A stretch of 64,000 nucleotides of DNA from an uncultured Acetatifactor sp. (GCA_944383825.1 CALWRA010000003.1:102353-166352), one strand, 5' to 3'; positions 53,073 to 61,593 are shown, numbered from the stretch's first letter. Translations and numbers: made by a program. Notes: generated from the letters alone by a model not told the origin.

Positions 53073-55196
53073 ATGGACGTAAGCCAGTATCTTGAAATTT
53101 TCCTGGATGAAACAAAGGAACATTTGCAGAGTTTAAACACACAGGTTTTGGAATTGGAATCCGACCCTGAAAATGCGGACACGATCAATGAAATATTTCG
53201 AGCGGCGCATTCCCTGAAGGGTATGGCGGGAACCATGGGATATAAGAGGATGCAGACGCTGACTCATGATATGGAAAATGTATTTTCCGAGGTGAGAAAC
53301 GGCAATATCAAGGTTACCCCCGATATGATAGATGTGCTTTTTCACTGTCTTGACGCTCTGGAGGAATATAACAATAATATTCAGGAAACGGCAGACGAGG
53401 GAACAAATGACAATGAACCGCTGATCAGACAGCTGAACGATATTTTAAAACAGAACGCAGCACAGGAAGCTGAGGATGTTTCTCCCGCCAAAGAGCCTGA
53501 GAAAGCAGATGTTGACGGGGGGAAGAAAGAATCTGAAGGCGGCAAGTGGGATCATATTCATCTGGATGAAAGTCAGATAAGGGTGATCGAAGAGGCTCAA
53601 AAGCAGGGAAAAAAAGTTTATGGACTGAATGTTGTGATTCAGGACAGCTGTATTCTGAAGGCGGCACGAGCTTTTTTGGTCTTCAAGGCTGTAGAAGAGA
53701 GGGCGGAGATCATTGTATCGGATCCAAGCGCTCAGGATGTGGAGGACGAAAAGTTTGACAAGGATTTCACTTTGATTATTTTGTCCGACGCCGCTTTGGA
53801 GGAAGTGGTAAAGGCCGCTGAGAGCGTATCGGAGATTGCTCAAGTTGCGGGGGCTCCCATCATGCTGGAAAATAATAGCTTTTATCATCCTGTCGCTCAG
53901 GAGACTCCTGCGCCCCAGGAGAAACAGGCTGAGGAAGCGCCCAAGCAGGTGGCCCCTGCGCCTGCGCCTGTGTCCCCGGATAAGAAGTCCAAACCTGCGG
54001 GGAAAGCGGGAGAGAAAAAACAGGCTCCCGGAAAGCCCATAGTTAACCGTACTGTCCGAGTAGACATTGAAAAGCTGGATGTGCTGATGAACCTGGTGAG
54101 CGAGCTTATTATAGCGAAAAATTCCCTGGTGTCTTCTGCAAACCAGAGTCATGTTGAGGGAAGCGGAGGCTTTAATGAGCAGATTGAATATCTGGAAAGC
54201 GTCACTACAAACCTTCATGAATCCGTAATGAAGGTGAGAATGGTTCCCATTGAGAGCGTTGTAAATAAGTTTCCCCGTATGATCAGGGATCTTTCCAAAA
54301 CATTGGATAAGAAAATGGAATTGTTTATGTCCGGTGAGGAAACAGAGCTTGACAGGACTGTTGTGGATGAAATTGGAGATCCTTTGATGCATCTTTTACG
54401 CAATGCGGCGGATCATGGCTTGGAATCTGCGGAGCTGCGGGCCCAGCGAGGAAAGCCTGAGGTCGGATCCATTTATCTGGACGCATATCAGGATGGAAAC
54501 AATGTGGTTATTGAGGTAAGGGATGATGGAAACGGCATAGATGCGGAGGGGGTAAAGAACAAAGCCATTGAAAACAAGGTGGTGACTCCGGAGCAGGCGG
54601 CGAATATGACGGATAAAGAGATTGTCAATCTCTTGTTCCTCCCCAGTTTTTCCACAGCGAAGAAGGTTACAGATGTATCCGGAAGGGGTGTGGGGCTGGA
54701 CGTAGTGCGCTCCAAGATTGAATCTCTGAGCGGAGAGGTGGAAGTTAAATCAAAGCTGGGAGTTGGAAGCACGTGGACCATTAGGCTTCCGCTGACACTG
54801 GCCATTATACAGGCGCTTATGGTAGTTGTGGGCGGTGAAAAGTATGCCATTTCTCTCGGCTCCATTCAGACTTTGGAGGATATTGCACCAAGCGACGTGA
54901 AGCTGGTGCAGAATAAGGAGGTTATCAATTTAAGAGGAATGGTAATTCCGCTTATCCGTCTTTCCAAGGTGCTGGATATAGAAAGCAGTAGGGCGCCAGA
55001 AGAAAATTTGATTGTGGTTATCGTGAAAAAGGGAGATAAAATGGCAGGGCTTGTGATAGATGAGTTGATTGGACAGCAGGAAATTGTCATCAAATCTCTT
55101 GGCAAATATATCAAGCAATGTAAGTTTATCAGCGGCGCCACCATATTGGGAGATGGTGAGGTGGCTCTGATTCTGGATGCCAATGCTTTGATTTAG
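53073..55196 (+). CDS. cheA: Chemotaxis histidine kinase CheA
   Basis: CheA phosphorylates CheY and CheB in response to receptors. The 707-residue protein has: an HPT domain with the phosphorylated His46 in AAHSLKGMAGT; a P2 CheY-docking domain (VVIQDSCILKAARAFLV region); a Pro/Lys-rich linker (about 275-325); P3 dimerisation (DIEKLDVLMNLVSELI); P4 kinase with N box LMHLLRNAADHGLES, G1 RDDGNGID, and G2 GRGVGLDVVRSKIE; and P5 regulatory domain (LMVVVGGEKYAI). ATG 53073 has GGAGG 6 bases upstream. cheW follows after 17 bases. Confidence 0.97.
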   Translation: MDVSQYLEIFLDETKEHLQSLNTQVLELESDPENADTINEIFRAAHSLKGMAGTMGYKRMQTLTHDMENVFSEVRNGNIKVTPDMIDVLFHCLDALEEYNNNIQETADEGTNDNEPLIRQLNDILKQNAAQEAEDVSPAKEPEKADVDGGKKESEGGKWDHIHLDESQIRVIEEAQKQGKKVYGLNVVIQDSCILKAARAFLVFKAVEERAEIIVSDPSAQDVEDEKFDKDFTLIILSDAALEEVVKAAESVSEIAQVAGAPIMLENNSFYHPVAQETPAPQEKQAEEAPKQVAPAPAPVSPDKKSKPAGKAGEKKQAPGKPIVNRTVRVDIEKLDVLMNLVSELIIAKNSLVSSANQSHVEGSGGFNEQIEYLESVTTNLHESVMKVRMVPIESVVNKFPRMIRDLSKTLDKKMELFMSGEETELDRTVVDEIGDPLMHLLRNAADHGLESAELRAQRGKPEVGSIYLDAYQDGNNVVIEVRDDGNGIDAEGVKNKAIENKVVTPEQAANMTDKEIVNLLFLPSFSTAKKVTDVSGRGVGLDVVRSKIESLSGEVEVKSKLGVGSTWTIRLPLTLAIIQALMVVVGGEKYAISLGSIQTLEDIAPSDVKLVQNKEVINLRGMVIPLIRLSKVLDIESSRAPEENLIVVIVKKGDKMAGLVIDELIGQQEIVIKSLGKYIKQCKFISGATILGDGEVALILDANALI

Positions 55197-55213
55197 GAAG
55201 GAGAGATAGCGGT

Positions 55214-55714
55214 ATGGAACAGGTTAGTACGAAAAATCAGGAATATGTGCAGGAAACAGAAACCGACAGCAAAATGCCGGTGGAAACCATTCAATATATC
55301 GTAATCCGCCTGGGGAAGGAACAGTACGGCATAGATATCCGCAATGTAGACAATATTGTGCGTATGCAGCATATAACCAGGGTTCCCAAGGTTCCTTCCT
55401 ATTTAAAGGGGGTTATCAATCTGCGCGGAGAGGTAATTCCGGTCATGAGCCTTCGCCTAAAAATGGGATTGGAGACGGACGAAATTACCAGAGCAACAAG
55501 AATTATTATCTTGAAGCTTGAGCAGCAGGGAAACGTAGGAATTATTGTGGATGAAGTAAAAGAGGTGGTGACTCTTGAGGTTACCGATATTGAAAAGGTT
55601 TCTTATGATTCCAAGGAGGGCAGGACAAATTTCATCAATGGTGTAGGCAAACATCAGGGAGAGCTGATATCTCTGTTGGAGCTGGGCGCTGTTACCCTTG
55701 AGGAAAATGCATAA
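55214..55714 (+). CDS. cheW: Chemotaxis coupling protein CheW
   Basis: CheW links CheA to chemoreceptors. The 166-residue product has the SH3-like CheW fold, with YIVIRLGKEQYGIDIRNVDNIV (in parts), the conserved VPSYLKGVINLRGEVIPVM segment, and IIVDEVKEVV. AAGGAGAG precedes ATG 55214. It lies between cheA and cheC. Confidence 0.96.
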   Translation: MEQVSTKNQEYVQETETDSKMPVETIQYIVIRLGKEQYGIDIRNVDNIVRMQHITRVPKVPSYLKGVINLRGEVIPVMSLRLKMGLETDEITRATRIIILKLEQQGNVGIIVDEVKEVVTLEVTDIEKVSYDSKEGRTNFINGVGKHQGELISLLELGAVTLEENA

Positions 55715-55737
55715 TATTCAATGGAGGAGAAGTGGCC

Positions 55738-56361
55738 ATGGGAGAGCTCAGTTTGGAAAAGGTTTCAGAGAGCTATTTTGACGTATTGAAGGAAATTGGA
55801 AACATTGGAGCGGGAAATGCTATGACGGCTCTTTCCCAGATGCTCCAGTGCAAGGTGGACATGAAAGTGCCACAGGTAAGACTTCTTGATTTTTCGGAGG
55901 TAGGGGCTCTTATGGGGGGGGAAGAACAGATAATGGTAGGCGTTCTTCTCGGCGTTGAGGGGGACATTACCGGCAGTATGATGTTTCTAGTGGAAAAGGC
56001 CAGCGCAAAACACCTGATTAACAAGCTGATGATGGGAATGGCGCCGGAGGGTGACGATTTTTCCGATATGGAGCTGTCCGCCATGCAGGAGCTGGGTAAT
56101 ATTATTACCGGCGCATATCTGAATTCCCTTTCCTCTTTGACAAACTTGCAGATTTTCCCTACGCCGCCTGCGCTGACGGTGGATATGGCGGGGGCGATTC
56201 TGAGCGTGCCGGCGATTCAGTTCGGTATACTGGGCGATAAAATTTTGCTGATTCAGTCCCAGTTTTATGATGATATTGAGATAGATGGTTATTTTATTCT
56301 GATACCGGATTTGGAGTCATATTCCAAGATACTTTCTGCTTTGGGAATACCGATGGAATAA
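55738..56361 (+). CDS. cheC: CheY-P phosphatase CheC
   Basis: CheC dephosphorylates CheY-P and binds CheD. The 207-residue product has two complete active-site segments: EIGNIGAGNAMTALSQML followed by KVPQVRLL, and MQELGNIITGAYLNSLSSL followed by FPTPPALT. Together with FliY this gives two CheY-P phosphatases and no CheZ, the Bacillus-type scheme. ATG 55738 is preferred over the in-frame GTG 55732 because of its better distance to GGAGGAGA. Confidence 0.95.
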   Translation: MGELSLEKVSESYFDVLKEIGNIGAGNAMTALSQMLQCKVDMKVPQVRLLDFSEVGALMGGEEQIMVGVLLGVEGDITGSMMFLVEKASAKHLINKLMMGMAPEGDDFSDMELSAMQELGNIITGAYLNSLSSLTNLQIFPTPPALTVDMAGAILSVPAIQFGILGDKILLIQSQFYDDIEIDGYFILIPDLESYSKILSALGIPME

Positions 56362-56393
56362 AACGGATAGGGAAGAGTGAGAAGGAAAAGTGA

Positions 56394-56882
56394 ATGAGTG
56401 AGATTATCAAGGTGGGAATGGCAGACTTAAAGACCTGTGTAAGCCCCAACGGCGTGACGACCCTGGGGCTTGGTTCCTGCGTGGGAATTGCCATTAGAGA
56501 CCCAAATACTAAAATTGGGGGTCTGGCGCACATTATGCTGCCTGACAGTCAACAGATACGAAACAGTCAACAGAATATAGCGAAGTTCGCAGATACGGGA
56601 ATTGCAGAACTTGTAAGGCAGATGGAGAAGCTGGGGGCGATCCGCAGCCGTATGGTGGCAAAGATTGCCGGTGGAGCGACTATGTTTAATTTTCAGAGCC
56701 GCTCCGATATGATGCAGGTGGGGGAGCGCAATGTGGCAGCCACCAAAAAGAAGCTGAAAGAGATGAATATTCCCATTCTCGCGGAAGATACAGGAGCCAA
56801 TTACGGACGAACGGTTACTTTTTTTCCTGAAACAGGAGAATTCCATATAAGAGCAGTGGGAAAGACAGAGAAGATTATCTGA
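56394..56882 (+). CDS. cheD: Chemoreceptor glutamine deamidase CheD
   Basis: CheD deamidates receptor glutamines and is controlled by CheC. The 162-residue product has the catalytic Cys29 in LGLGSCVGIAI, His46 in GLAHIMLPDS, and the Thr of the triad expected in the RNSQQNIAKFADTGI segment. KIAGGATMF and ILAEDTGANYGRTV also fit the family. It follows cheC by 32 bases. Confidence 0.95.
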   Translation: MSEIIKVGMADLKTCVSPNGVTTLGLGSCVGIAIRDPNTKIGGLAHIMLPDSQQIRNSQQNIAKFADTGIAELVRQMEKLGAIRSRMVAKIAGGATMFNFQSRSDMMQVGERNVAATKKKLKEMNIPILAEDTGANYGRTVTFFPETGEFHIRAVGKTEKII

Positions 56883-56919
56883 CAATAAATGCCTGCTAAA
56901 GCGGGCGGGGAGTATAGTC

Positions 56920-57180
56920 ATGAATAGAAAAAATATGCCTTTGATACTTATGCTGACGGCAGGGGCCGTCACCTGTGTGATTACGTTTATACAGAATTAT
57001 TCTATTCTGGGAAAGCTCGTATCACTGCTCTTTGTGCTGGTTTTATTTTATTTTCTGGGCAGTGTGCTGAAGTGGACTTTGGATTATTTTGAAAGGCAGA
57101 ATCAAGAAGAAACCGAAGAAGAGGAAGCGGGAGAGGGAGAAGAGGAAGCGACAGAGGCACAGAGCGAAGAGGGAGAATAA
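56920..57180 (+). CDS. Small membrane protein with acidic tail, between cheD and sigD
   Basis: I do not recognise a named family. The 86-residue product has two membrane helices (LILMLTAGAVTCVITFI and LVSLLFVLVLFYFLGSVLKW) joined by a short loop. The cytoplasmic tail is almost entirely Glu (EETEEEEAGEGEEEATEAQ). A small membrane protein at this position is common in Lachnospiraceae-type fla operons, so it is likely a real part of the operon. Its role is unknown. Confidence 0.75.
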   Translation: MNRKNMPLILMLTAGAVTCVITFIQNYSILGKLVSLLFVLVLFYFLGSVLKWTLDYFERQNQEETEEEEAGEGEEEATEAQSEEGE

Positions 57181-57189
57181 TAAGTTTTA

Positions 57190-57963
57190 ATGGACGAGGC
57201 TGCTAGAAAAAAACTTTTAGAAGAATACGCAAAAACAAAAACCCCGGAAGTAAGAGAAAAAATTATTTTGGAATATGCTCCTCTGGTGAAGGTGGTGGCA
57301 GGCAGGCTCAGTATGTATCTGGGCTGTAACGTGGAATATGAAGACCTGGTCAGCTACGGCATTTTTGGTTTGATTGACGCGATTGACAAATTTGACTGCA
57401 TGAAGGAAGTTAAATTTGAGACGTATGCCAGCCTCAGGATCCGGGGCGCTATTTTGGACCAGATCAGGAAAATGGATTGGATTCCAAGAACCATTCGACA
57501 GAAACAGAAAAAGATTGAAGCTGTTATTAAGGAAGTTGAGCAGAACACGGGTCATACGGCAACTGAAGAGGAAATTGCCAAAGGGCTTGGAATTACTGAA
57601 GATGAATATCTGGAATGGCAGTCGCAGATGAAGATAACAGGATTGATTTCTCTGAATGAATACATGGAGCAGGGAAGCGATGTGTCCTGGGAGCGCGGAA
57701 GCCATACTACGGCCGGTTTTGAAGGACCTGAGGAACGGATTGAAAGGGAAGAACTGAGCAAGGTTTTAAAAGAGGCCCTGGAACTTTTGACGGAAAAGGA
57801 AAAGAAGGTAATTACTCTTTATTATTATGAAGATCTTACACTGAAGGAAATCAGCAGTATTCTGGAAGTGTCGGAATCCAGAGTTTCACAGCTTCACACC
57901 CGGGCTCTTCAGAAAATGAAAACAAAAATGGGGAATTATATGGGGCTTTTGTCGGACAGATAA
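57190..57963 (+). CDS. sigD: Flagellar sigma factor sigma-D (FliA)
   Basis: Sigma-D directs late flagellar, chemotaxis and autolysin genes. The 257-residue product has region 2 (LVKVVAGRLSMYLG, YEDLVSYGIFGLIDAIDKFD, FETYASLRIRGAILDQIRK in parts). Region 3 is DWIPRTIRQKQKKIE. Region 4 is EKEKKVITLYYYEDLTLKEI with the HTH SSILEVSESRVSQLHTRAL. Its ribosome site is weak (GGGAGA about 13 bases upstream), so expression may be limited at translation. No flgM is adjacent. Confidence 0.95.
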   Translation: MDEAARKKLLEEYAKTKTPEVREKIILEYAPLVKVVAGRLSMYLGCNVEYEDLVSYGIFGLIDAIDKFDCMKEVKFETYASLRIRGAILDQIRKMDWIPRTIRQKQKKIEAVIKEVEQNTGHTATEEEIAKGLGITEDEYLEWQSQMKITGLISLNEYMEQGSDVSWERGSHTTAGFEGPEERIEREELSKVLKEALELLTEKEKKVITLYYYEDLTLKEISSILEVSESRVSQLHTRALQKMKTKMGNYMGLLSDR

Positions 57964-57994
57964 TGACCGGCAGAGCGATTTTGGGAGATAGGTT

Positions 57995-59614
57995 ATGCAG
58001 GATGGACAATTTGAAGGAGTATGCTTTACAAATGGATATTTTCGCCTGGTGAAAGCGCCGGGCGGCTTTGGAATTCGTTTTTTTCCTCCGAGAGAAGGCG
58101 GCGAAGGAATACGGATTTCAGACGTATTAGACTATTTAAACCGTTTTGGAGTAGACTATGATGCAAATCAAATAAAAAAATATATTGCGGAAAAAACAGA
58201 TGCAGTATGCTTTTTAGGAAGAGGGGACTGCCCTGTCTGTGATGAAAGCTATCTTTTGGAGATCGGTGATGATCAGATGGAGGCTGTGGCAAGATTTTAT
58301 CCGCCTTCTGAAACGGGCAGGCGAATTACTTTTGAAGAGTTTTTCAGAGATTTGAGATATCGTAATATCGTATCGGGAGTGCAGATGTCGGTTTTGCAGG
58401 ATCATTTCCAGTCGGGAGGCATTTACTGCACGGATTTGGTCGTGGCCAGGGGGAAGGAGCCCAGGCACGGATATGACGCAAAAATAAAATATCATTTCAA
58501 CACGGATGTTCATGTGAAGCCTACCATGCGCGAGGATGGCAGTGTGGACTTTTTCCATCTGAATGTAATTAATCATTGCCGGAAGGGAGAGCTGCTTGCG
58601 GAAATTATTCCGGAAGATCCGGGAGAGCCTGGAACAAATATTCTGGGCAGACGTGTTGCTCCCAGAACAGTGAAGCGGGCTGTTTTGAAATTCGGACGCA
58701 ATATTGAACTGTCTCCGGATAAAATGTCCATTTACTCTAAGGTAAACGGACATGTGGTTCTGGTAGGCGACAAAGTATTTGTATCCGATGTGTATGAGGT
58801 GGAGAACGTGGATATATCCACAGGAAACATCGAATTTGAAGGCAGCGTACAGGTAAACGGCAATGTGGCCTCAAATTTTGTGGTAAGGGCAAACGGCAAT
58901 GTGATAATAAACGGCGTAGTGGAGGGAGCTCATATCATTGCAGGCGGCAATATAATTATTGCAAGAGGAATGAATGGAATGGGAAAGGGAACTCTTGAGG
59001 CTGCTGGGGATATTGTAGCAAAATTTATAGAAAACGCTACGGCGACTGCCGGAGGATATGTGAATACAGAGTCCATACTGCACAGTCAGGTCAGCGCTCA
59101 GACAGAAATAACTGTCACTGGAAAAAGAGGATTCATTACAGGGGGGCACGTTCAGGCGGGTAACCGTATAACCGTGAAAAACCTTGGCTCCGGTCTGGGA
59201 GCTTCTACGGTTGTGGAGGTAGGCGTGAGTCCGGAGGTGAAGGCTAAATACGTACAGCTCCAAAAGGAAGTTGCGGAAACGGTGAAGCTGATAAAAAGTA
59301 CCCAGCCCATTCTGATTAGTTATGGAGAAAAGAAAGCCAGGGGAGTGCGGTTTACCGAGGAGCAGCTCAAATACGTAAAGGATGCTGCGCGGCTGATAGA
59401 ATCAAAACGGGAGGAAGTGGAGGAGAAAAGCCGTGAGATGAATGAGCTGCAGTCTATTATTGGAATGCAGCGAAAGGCGGCGGTAGTGGTTCAGGGGTCT
59501 GCCTATCCCGGCACCACTATAATTATAGGAGACGTCTCCATGATGTTGCAGAGCAATTATCAGTACTGCAGATTTGAAAAGGTTGAAGGTGATGTGAAGA
59601 TGCTTCCTATGTAG
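57995..59614 (+). CDS. FapA/DUF342-family protein
   Basis: The 539-residue product belongs to the FapA (DUF342) family. It has an N-terminal mixed domain, the FapA core (HVKPTMREDGSVDFFHLNVIN in parts, GEPGTNILGRRV), and a repetitive beta-helix (IEFEGSVQVNGNVASNFVVRANGNVIINGVVEGAHI in parts). A C-terminal coiled coil follows (AARLIESKREEVEEKSREMNELQ in parts). FapA proteins are often encoded with sigD or flagellar genes. They have been linked to cell shape, polysaccharide or motility, but a mechanism is lacking. The gene is 31 bases after sigD and is the last gene I place in the fla/che operon. Confidence 0.85.
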   Translation: MQDGQFEGVCFTNGYFRLVKAPGGFGIRFFPPREGGEGIRISDVLDYLNRFGVDYDANQIKKYIAEKTDAVCFLGRGDCPVCDESYLLEIGDDQMEAVARFYPPSETGRRITFEEFFRDLRYRNIVSGVQMSVLQDHFQSGGIYCTDLVVARGKEPRHGYDAKIKYHFNTDVHVKPTMREDGSVDFFHLNVINHCRKGELLAEIIPEDPGEPGTNILGRRVAPRTVKRAVLKFGRNIELSPDKMSIYSKVNGHVVLVGDKVFVSDVYEVENVDISTGNIEFEGSVQVNGNVASNFVVRANGNVIINGVVEGAHIIAGGNIIIARGMNGMGKGTLEAAGDIVAKFIENATATAGGYVNTESILHSQVSAQTEITVTGKRGFITGGHVQAGNRITVKNLGSGLGASTVVEVGVSPEVKAKYVQLQKEVAETVKLIKSTQPILISYGEKKARGVRFTEEQLKYVKDAARLIESKREEVEEKSREMNELQSIIGMQRKAAVVVQGSAYPGTTIIIGDVSMMLQSNYQYCRFEKVEGDVKMLPM

Positions 59615-59616
59615 AC

Positions 59617-59649
59617 AGATGCTTTGTACGGAATTAATACACAGCATCT
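59617..59649 (+). other. Hairpin just after the fla/che operon
   Basis: AGATGCTTTGT (59617-59627) and ACACAGCATCT (59639-59649) pair at 10 of 11 positions around an 11-base loop, two bases after the fapA stop. No T run follows, so it may protect the mRNA 3' end or mark a processing site rather than terminate. No clear promoter lies between here and the next gene at 59715. Confidence 0.5.
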
Positions 59650-59714
59650 TAAGCAAGTGTGAAAAATCTTTTCAAACATTGAACGACGCCCGCTGAAAGG
59701 GGCAGGAGGTAAAT

Positions 59715-60026
59715 ATGGCATTTGGTTCCATTGAGATTACGACCATTACGAGAGCGCAGGACTATACGACGATAAAACAGAATGAGGATAACAAGTCTTT
59801 TATAAATCAGACGAATATTAGCCAGAAGATTCAAAAGGACACAGAGCAACGCGCCAGGGAGGTGAGAAGCTCAGACAATACGGACTGGCACAACAAAAAG
59901 TTTGACGCCAGAGAAAAGGGTAGTAACGAGTATCAGGGTGACGGGGGTAAAAACCGCCGTGAAGACAAGGATAAACGGCAGCGGAGCGCTGAAACCGGCT
60001 ACGGCGGTTTTGACATCAAAATATAA
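59715..60026 (+). CDS. Small hydrophilic protein of unknown function
   Basis: I do not recognise this 103-residue product. It has no membrane helix or Cys. It starts GSIEITTITRAQDYTTIKQNED, has a polar helix (NQTNISQKIQKDTEQRAREVR) and a strongly charged, Gly-containing tail (KNRREDKDKRQRSAETGYGG) ending FDIKI. The tail is probably disordered. A strong GGCAGGAGGTAAAT site precedes ATG 59715. It forms a compact group with the next two genes, between the fla/che operon and rpsB. Confidence 0.7.
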   Translation: MAFGSIEITTITRAQDYTTIKQNEDNKSFINQTNISQKIQKDTEQRAREVRSSDNTDWHNKKFDAREKGSNEYQGDGGKNRREDKDKRQRSAETGYGGFDIKI

Positions 60027-60041
60027 GGAATGGGATACAAA

Positions 60042-60782
60042 ATGGGTATAATGGAGGTTGTCCTGCTTATAATAGGCGGAATAATATTTATCCTGAGTTT
60101 TATCCTCCCGGCTTCAAAGGAGGGAAAGCAGGAAGAGAACAGAGAGCTTGTAAGGGAAGAGATCAGGGAATTGGCAGATAACGAGATCAGCGGCATTAAA
60201 AGCCGTGTGGATGGCGTAGTGGATGAAACGGTAGGCTACGTTATGGAGAAAACGGAGCGCTCACTTGAAAGGATTTCAAATGAGAAAATCATGGCAATCA
60301 ATGAGTACTCTGACACTGTGCTGGAAGAAATCAATAAAAACCATCAGGAAGTCATGTTCTTATATGATATGTTGAACGACAAACATAATCACTTGAAAAA
60401 AGTGATTTCTGAAGTGAATCAGACAGTAAAGGAAGCGGAGGAAAAACGAAAGGAAGCGCAACAGACAGTCGACTCCTTTCAAAAGCTGGCGCCGGCAGAC
60501 AGTGAATCTGTCAAAGAGGAAGAAAAGAAAGATACCGGAGCGGCAGGGGGCGAACCGTTGCCTCCTGGATCCAAAGACTTGGCGGAAGAAGCAGATCTGG
60601 CTGGGAATGACACAAATTTTCAGGATGCTGAGGAAGTGGATTCACAGTTGCGGAATTATAACGACAGAATATTGGAGCTTTACAGAGAAGGACTTTCGAA
60701 AGTGGCCATTGCCCAGGAATTAGGCTTGGGAGTGGGGGAGGTAAAGCTGGTGATTGACTTGTATCAAAATATGCAAAAATAA
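60042..60782 (+). CDS. Membrane-anchored coiled-coil protein with C-terminal HTH-like motif (DUF6115-like; SwrB position)
   Basis: The 246-residue product has one N-terminal membrane helix (VVLLIIGGIIFILSFIL). A long cytoplasmic coiled coil follows, rich in Glu/Lys/Asp (residues about 25-145). An acidic linker follows. A 45-residue C-terminal segment (RILELYREGLSKVAIAQELG, GVGEVKLVIDLY) reads like a helix-turn-helix. This architecture and the position between sigD and rpsB match Bacillus SwrB, which activates the flagellar export gate. The relationship is an inference. The start could be ATG 60030, 60042 or 60051; none has an ideal ribosome site. Confidence 0.72.
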   Translation: MGIMEVVLLIIGGIIFILSFILPASKEGKQEENRELVREEIRELADNEISGIKSRVDGVVDETVGYVMEKTERSLERISNEKIMAINEYSDTVLEEINKNHQEVMFLYDMLNDKHNHLKKVISEVNQTVKEAEEKRKEAQQTVDSFQKLAPADSESVKEEEKKDTGAAGGEPLPPGSKDLAEEADLAGNDTNFQDAEEVDSQLRNYNDRILELYREGLSKVAIAQELGLGVGEVKLVIDLYQNMQK

Positions 60783-60814
60783 TTTGATTCGTACAGTTGG
60801 ATTTGAGGTTTAAC

Positions 60815-61462
60815 ATGAAATTAAAATATTATTTGCGAGGATTGGGAATAGGGATTGCCGTCACCGCTGTGTTGCTGAGCATATCTTCAAAGGACGGGCA
60901 GACTCTTACGGATGCGCAGATCAGGGAACGGGCGGTACAGCTTGGAATGGTGGATAATGATGCGGTTGTGTTGGCGGATCTGCAGACGGAGGAGAATCTC
61001 GAAACACAGACAACTCCTCAGACCCAGGAAGAGCAGGAGACTCAGATAGAGACTAGCTCTCAGACGCAGGAGGAAACCCAGTCGGAGGAAGATATTCAGG
61101 CTGGGGAGGAGACGGCTCAGACGGGAGAAGACTCTCAGGGACGGGAAGAGCAGGAAACTCCGATGGAGACAAATTCCCAGACCCAGGAAGAGCAGCCTAG
61201 GGAGTCGGCAGGAAATGAAGAAATATTGCAGCCTTCGGAGGAACTTTCGGGCGCAGCGGTGTCAATTACAGTGAATCCGGGTGACACCTCTTTGGAAGTG
61301 AGCACAGCTCTGGCGGAGGCAGGATTGGTGCAGGATGCAGAAAGCTTTGACAGGTATCTGTGTGATTACGGCTATTCGAGAACTATCAATACAGGGACAT
61401 ATGAGATAATGCCGGGAACAAGTGATGAAGAAATTGCGGAAATTATTTCCGGAAAACGGTAA
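60815..61462 (+). CDS. Small MltG/YceG-like membrane protein lacking the catalytic domain
   Basis: The 215-residue product has an N-terminal membrane helix (YLRGLGIGIAVTAVLLSI), then a long Gln/Glu/Thr-rich linker (repeated QTQEEQETQ-type units, residues about 68-140). The C-terminal 60 residues read VSITVNPGDTSLEVSTALAEAGLVQDAESFDRYL (in parts) and end GTYEIMPGTSDEEIAEIISG. That end matches the LysM-like/N-terminal module of the MltG lytic transglycosylase. The transglycosylase domain itself is absent, so it may bind glycan or regulate MltG rather than cut. ATG 60815 has GAGGT 5 bases upstream. A terminator begins at its stop codon. Confidence 0.7.
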   Translation: MKLKYYLRGLGIGIAVTAVLLSISSKDGQTLTDAQIRERAVQLGMVDNDAVVLADLQTEENLETQTTPQTQEEQETQIETSSQTQEETQSEEDIQAGEETAQTGEDSQGREEQETPMETNSQTQEEQPRESAGNEEILQPSEELSGAAVSITVNPGDTSLEVSTALAEAGLVQDAESFDRYLCDYGYSRTINTGTYEIMPGTSDEEIAEIISGKR

Positions 61463-61485
61463 AACCCCCTTGCAATGGGGGTTTT
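61461..61485 (+). terminator. Terminator before rpsB
   Basis: AAAACCCCC (61461-61469) and GGGGGTTTT (61477-61485) form a perfect 9-bp stem with a 7-base loop, overlapping the stop codon of the upstream gene. The TTTT tail is inside the stem. The loop and right arm also carry the -35 element of the rpsB promoter. Confidence 0.8.
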
Positions 61486-61498
61486 GCTATGCTATAAT
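61470..61498 (+). promoter_or_regulatory. rpsB-tsf promoter, overlapping the upstream terminator
   Basis: TTGCAA (61470-61475), a 17-base spacer and a perfect TATAAT (61493-61498). The -35 hexamer lies in the terminator loop and the right arm of the hairpin forms the spacer. Transcription should start near 61505, leaving a leader of about 140 bases before rpsB. Confidence 0.75.
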
Positions 61499-61534
61499 GC
61501 TGATGTTGTGACTAAAAAACACGCATTTCGATTT

Positions 61535-61593
61535 GGCGTCGGTGTCTGCGATATAGCTGATGGATGCCAGAGCTAACCGGGCTAGATAACGCC
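61535..61593 (+). promoter_or_regulatory. Structured leader of rpsB
   Basis: Within the leader, GGCGT (61535-61539) can pair with ACGCC (61589-61593) to close a domain. That domain contains AGCT/AGCT and AGC/GCT alternatives around CTGATGGATGCCAG. The length (about 140 bases) and structure suggest autogenous control by S2, as known for rpsB in Escherichia coli, but I cannot assign it to a defined r-protein leader family. Confidence 0.4.
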
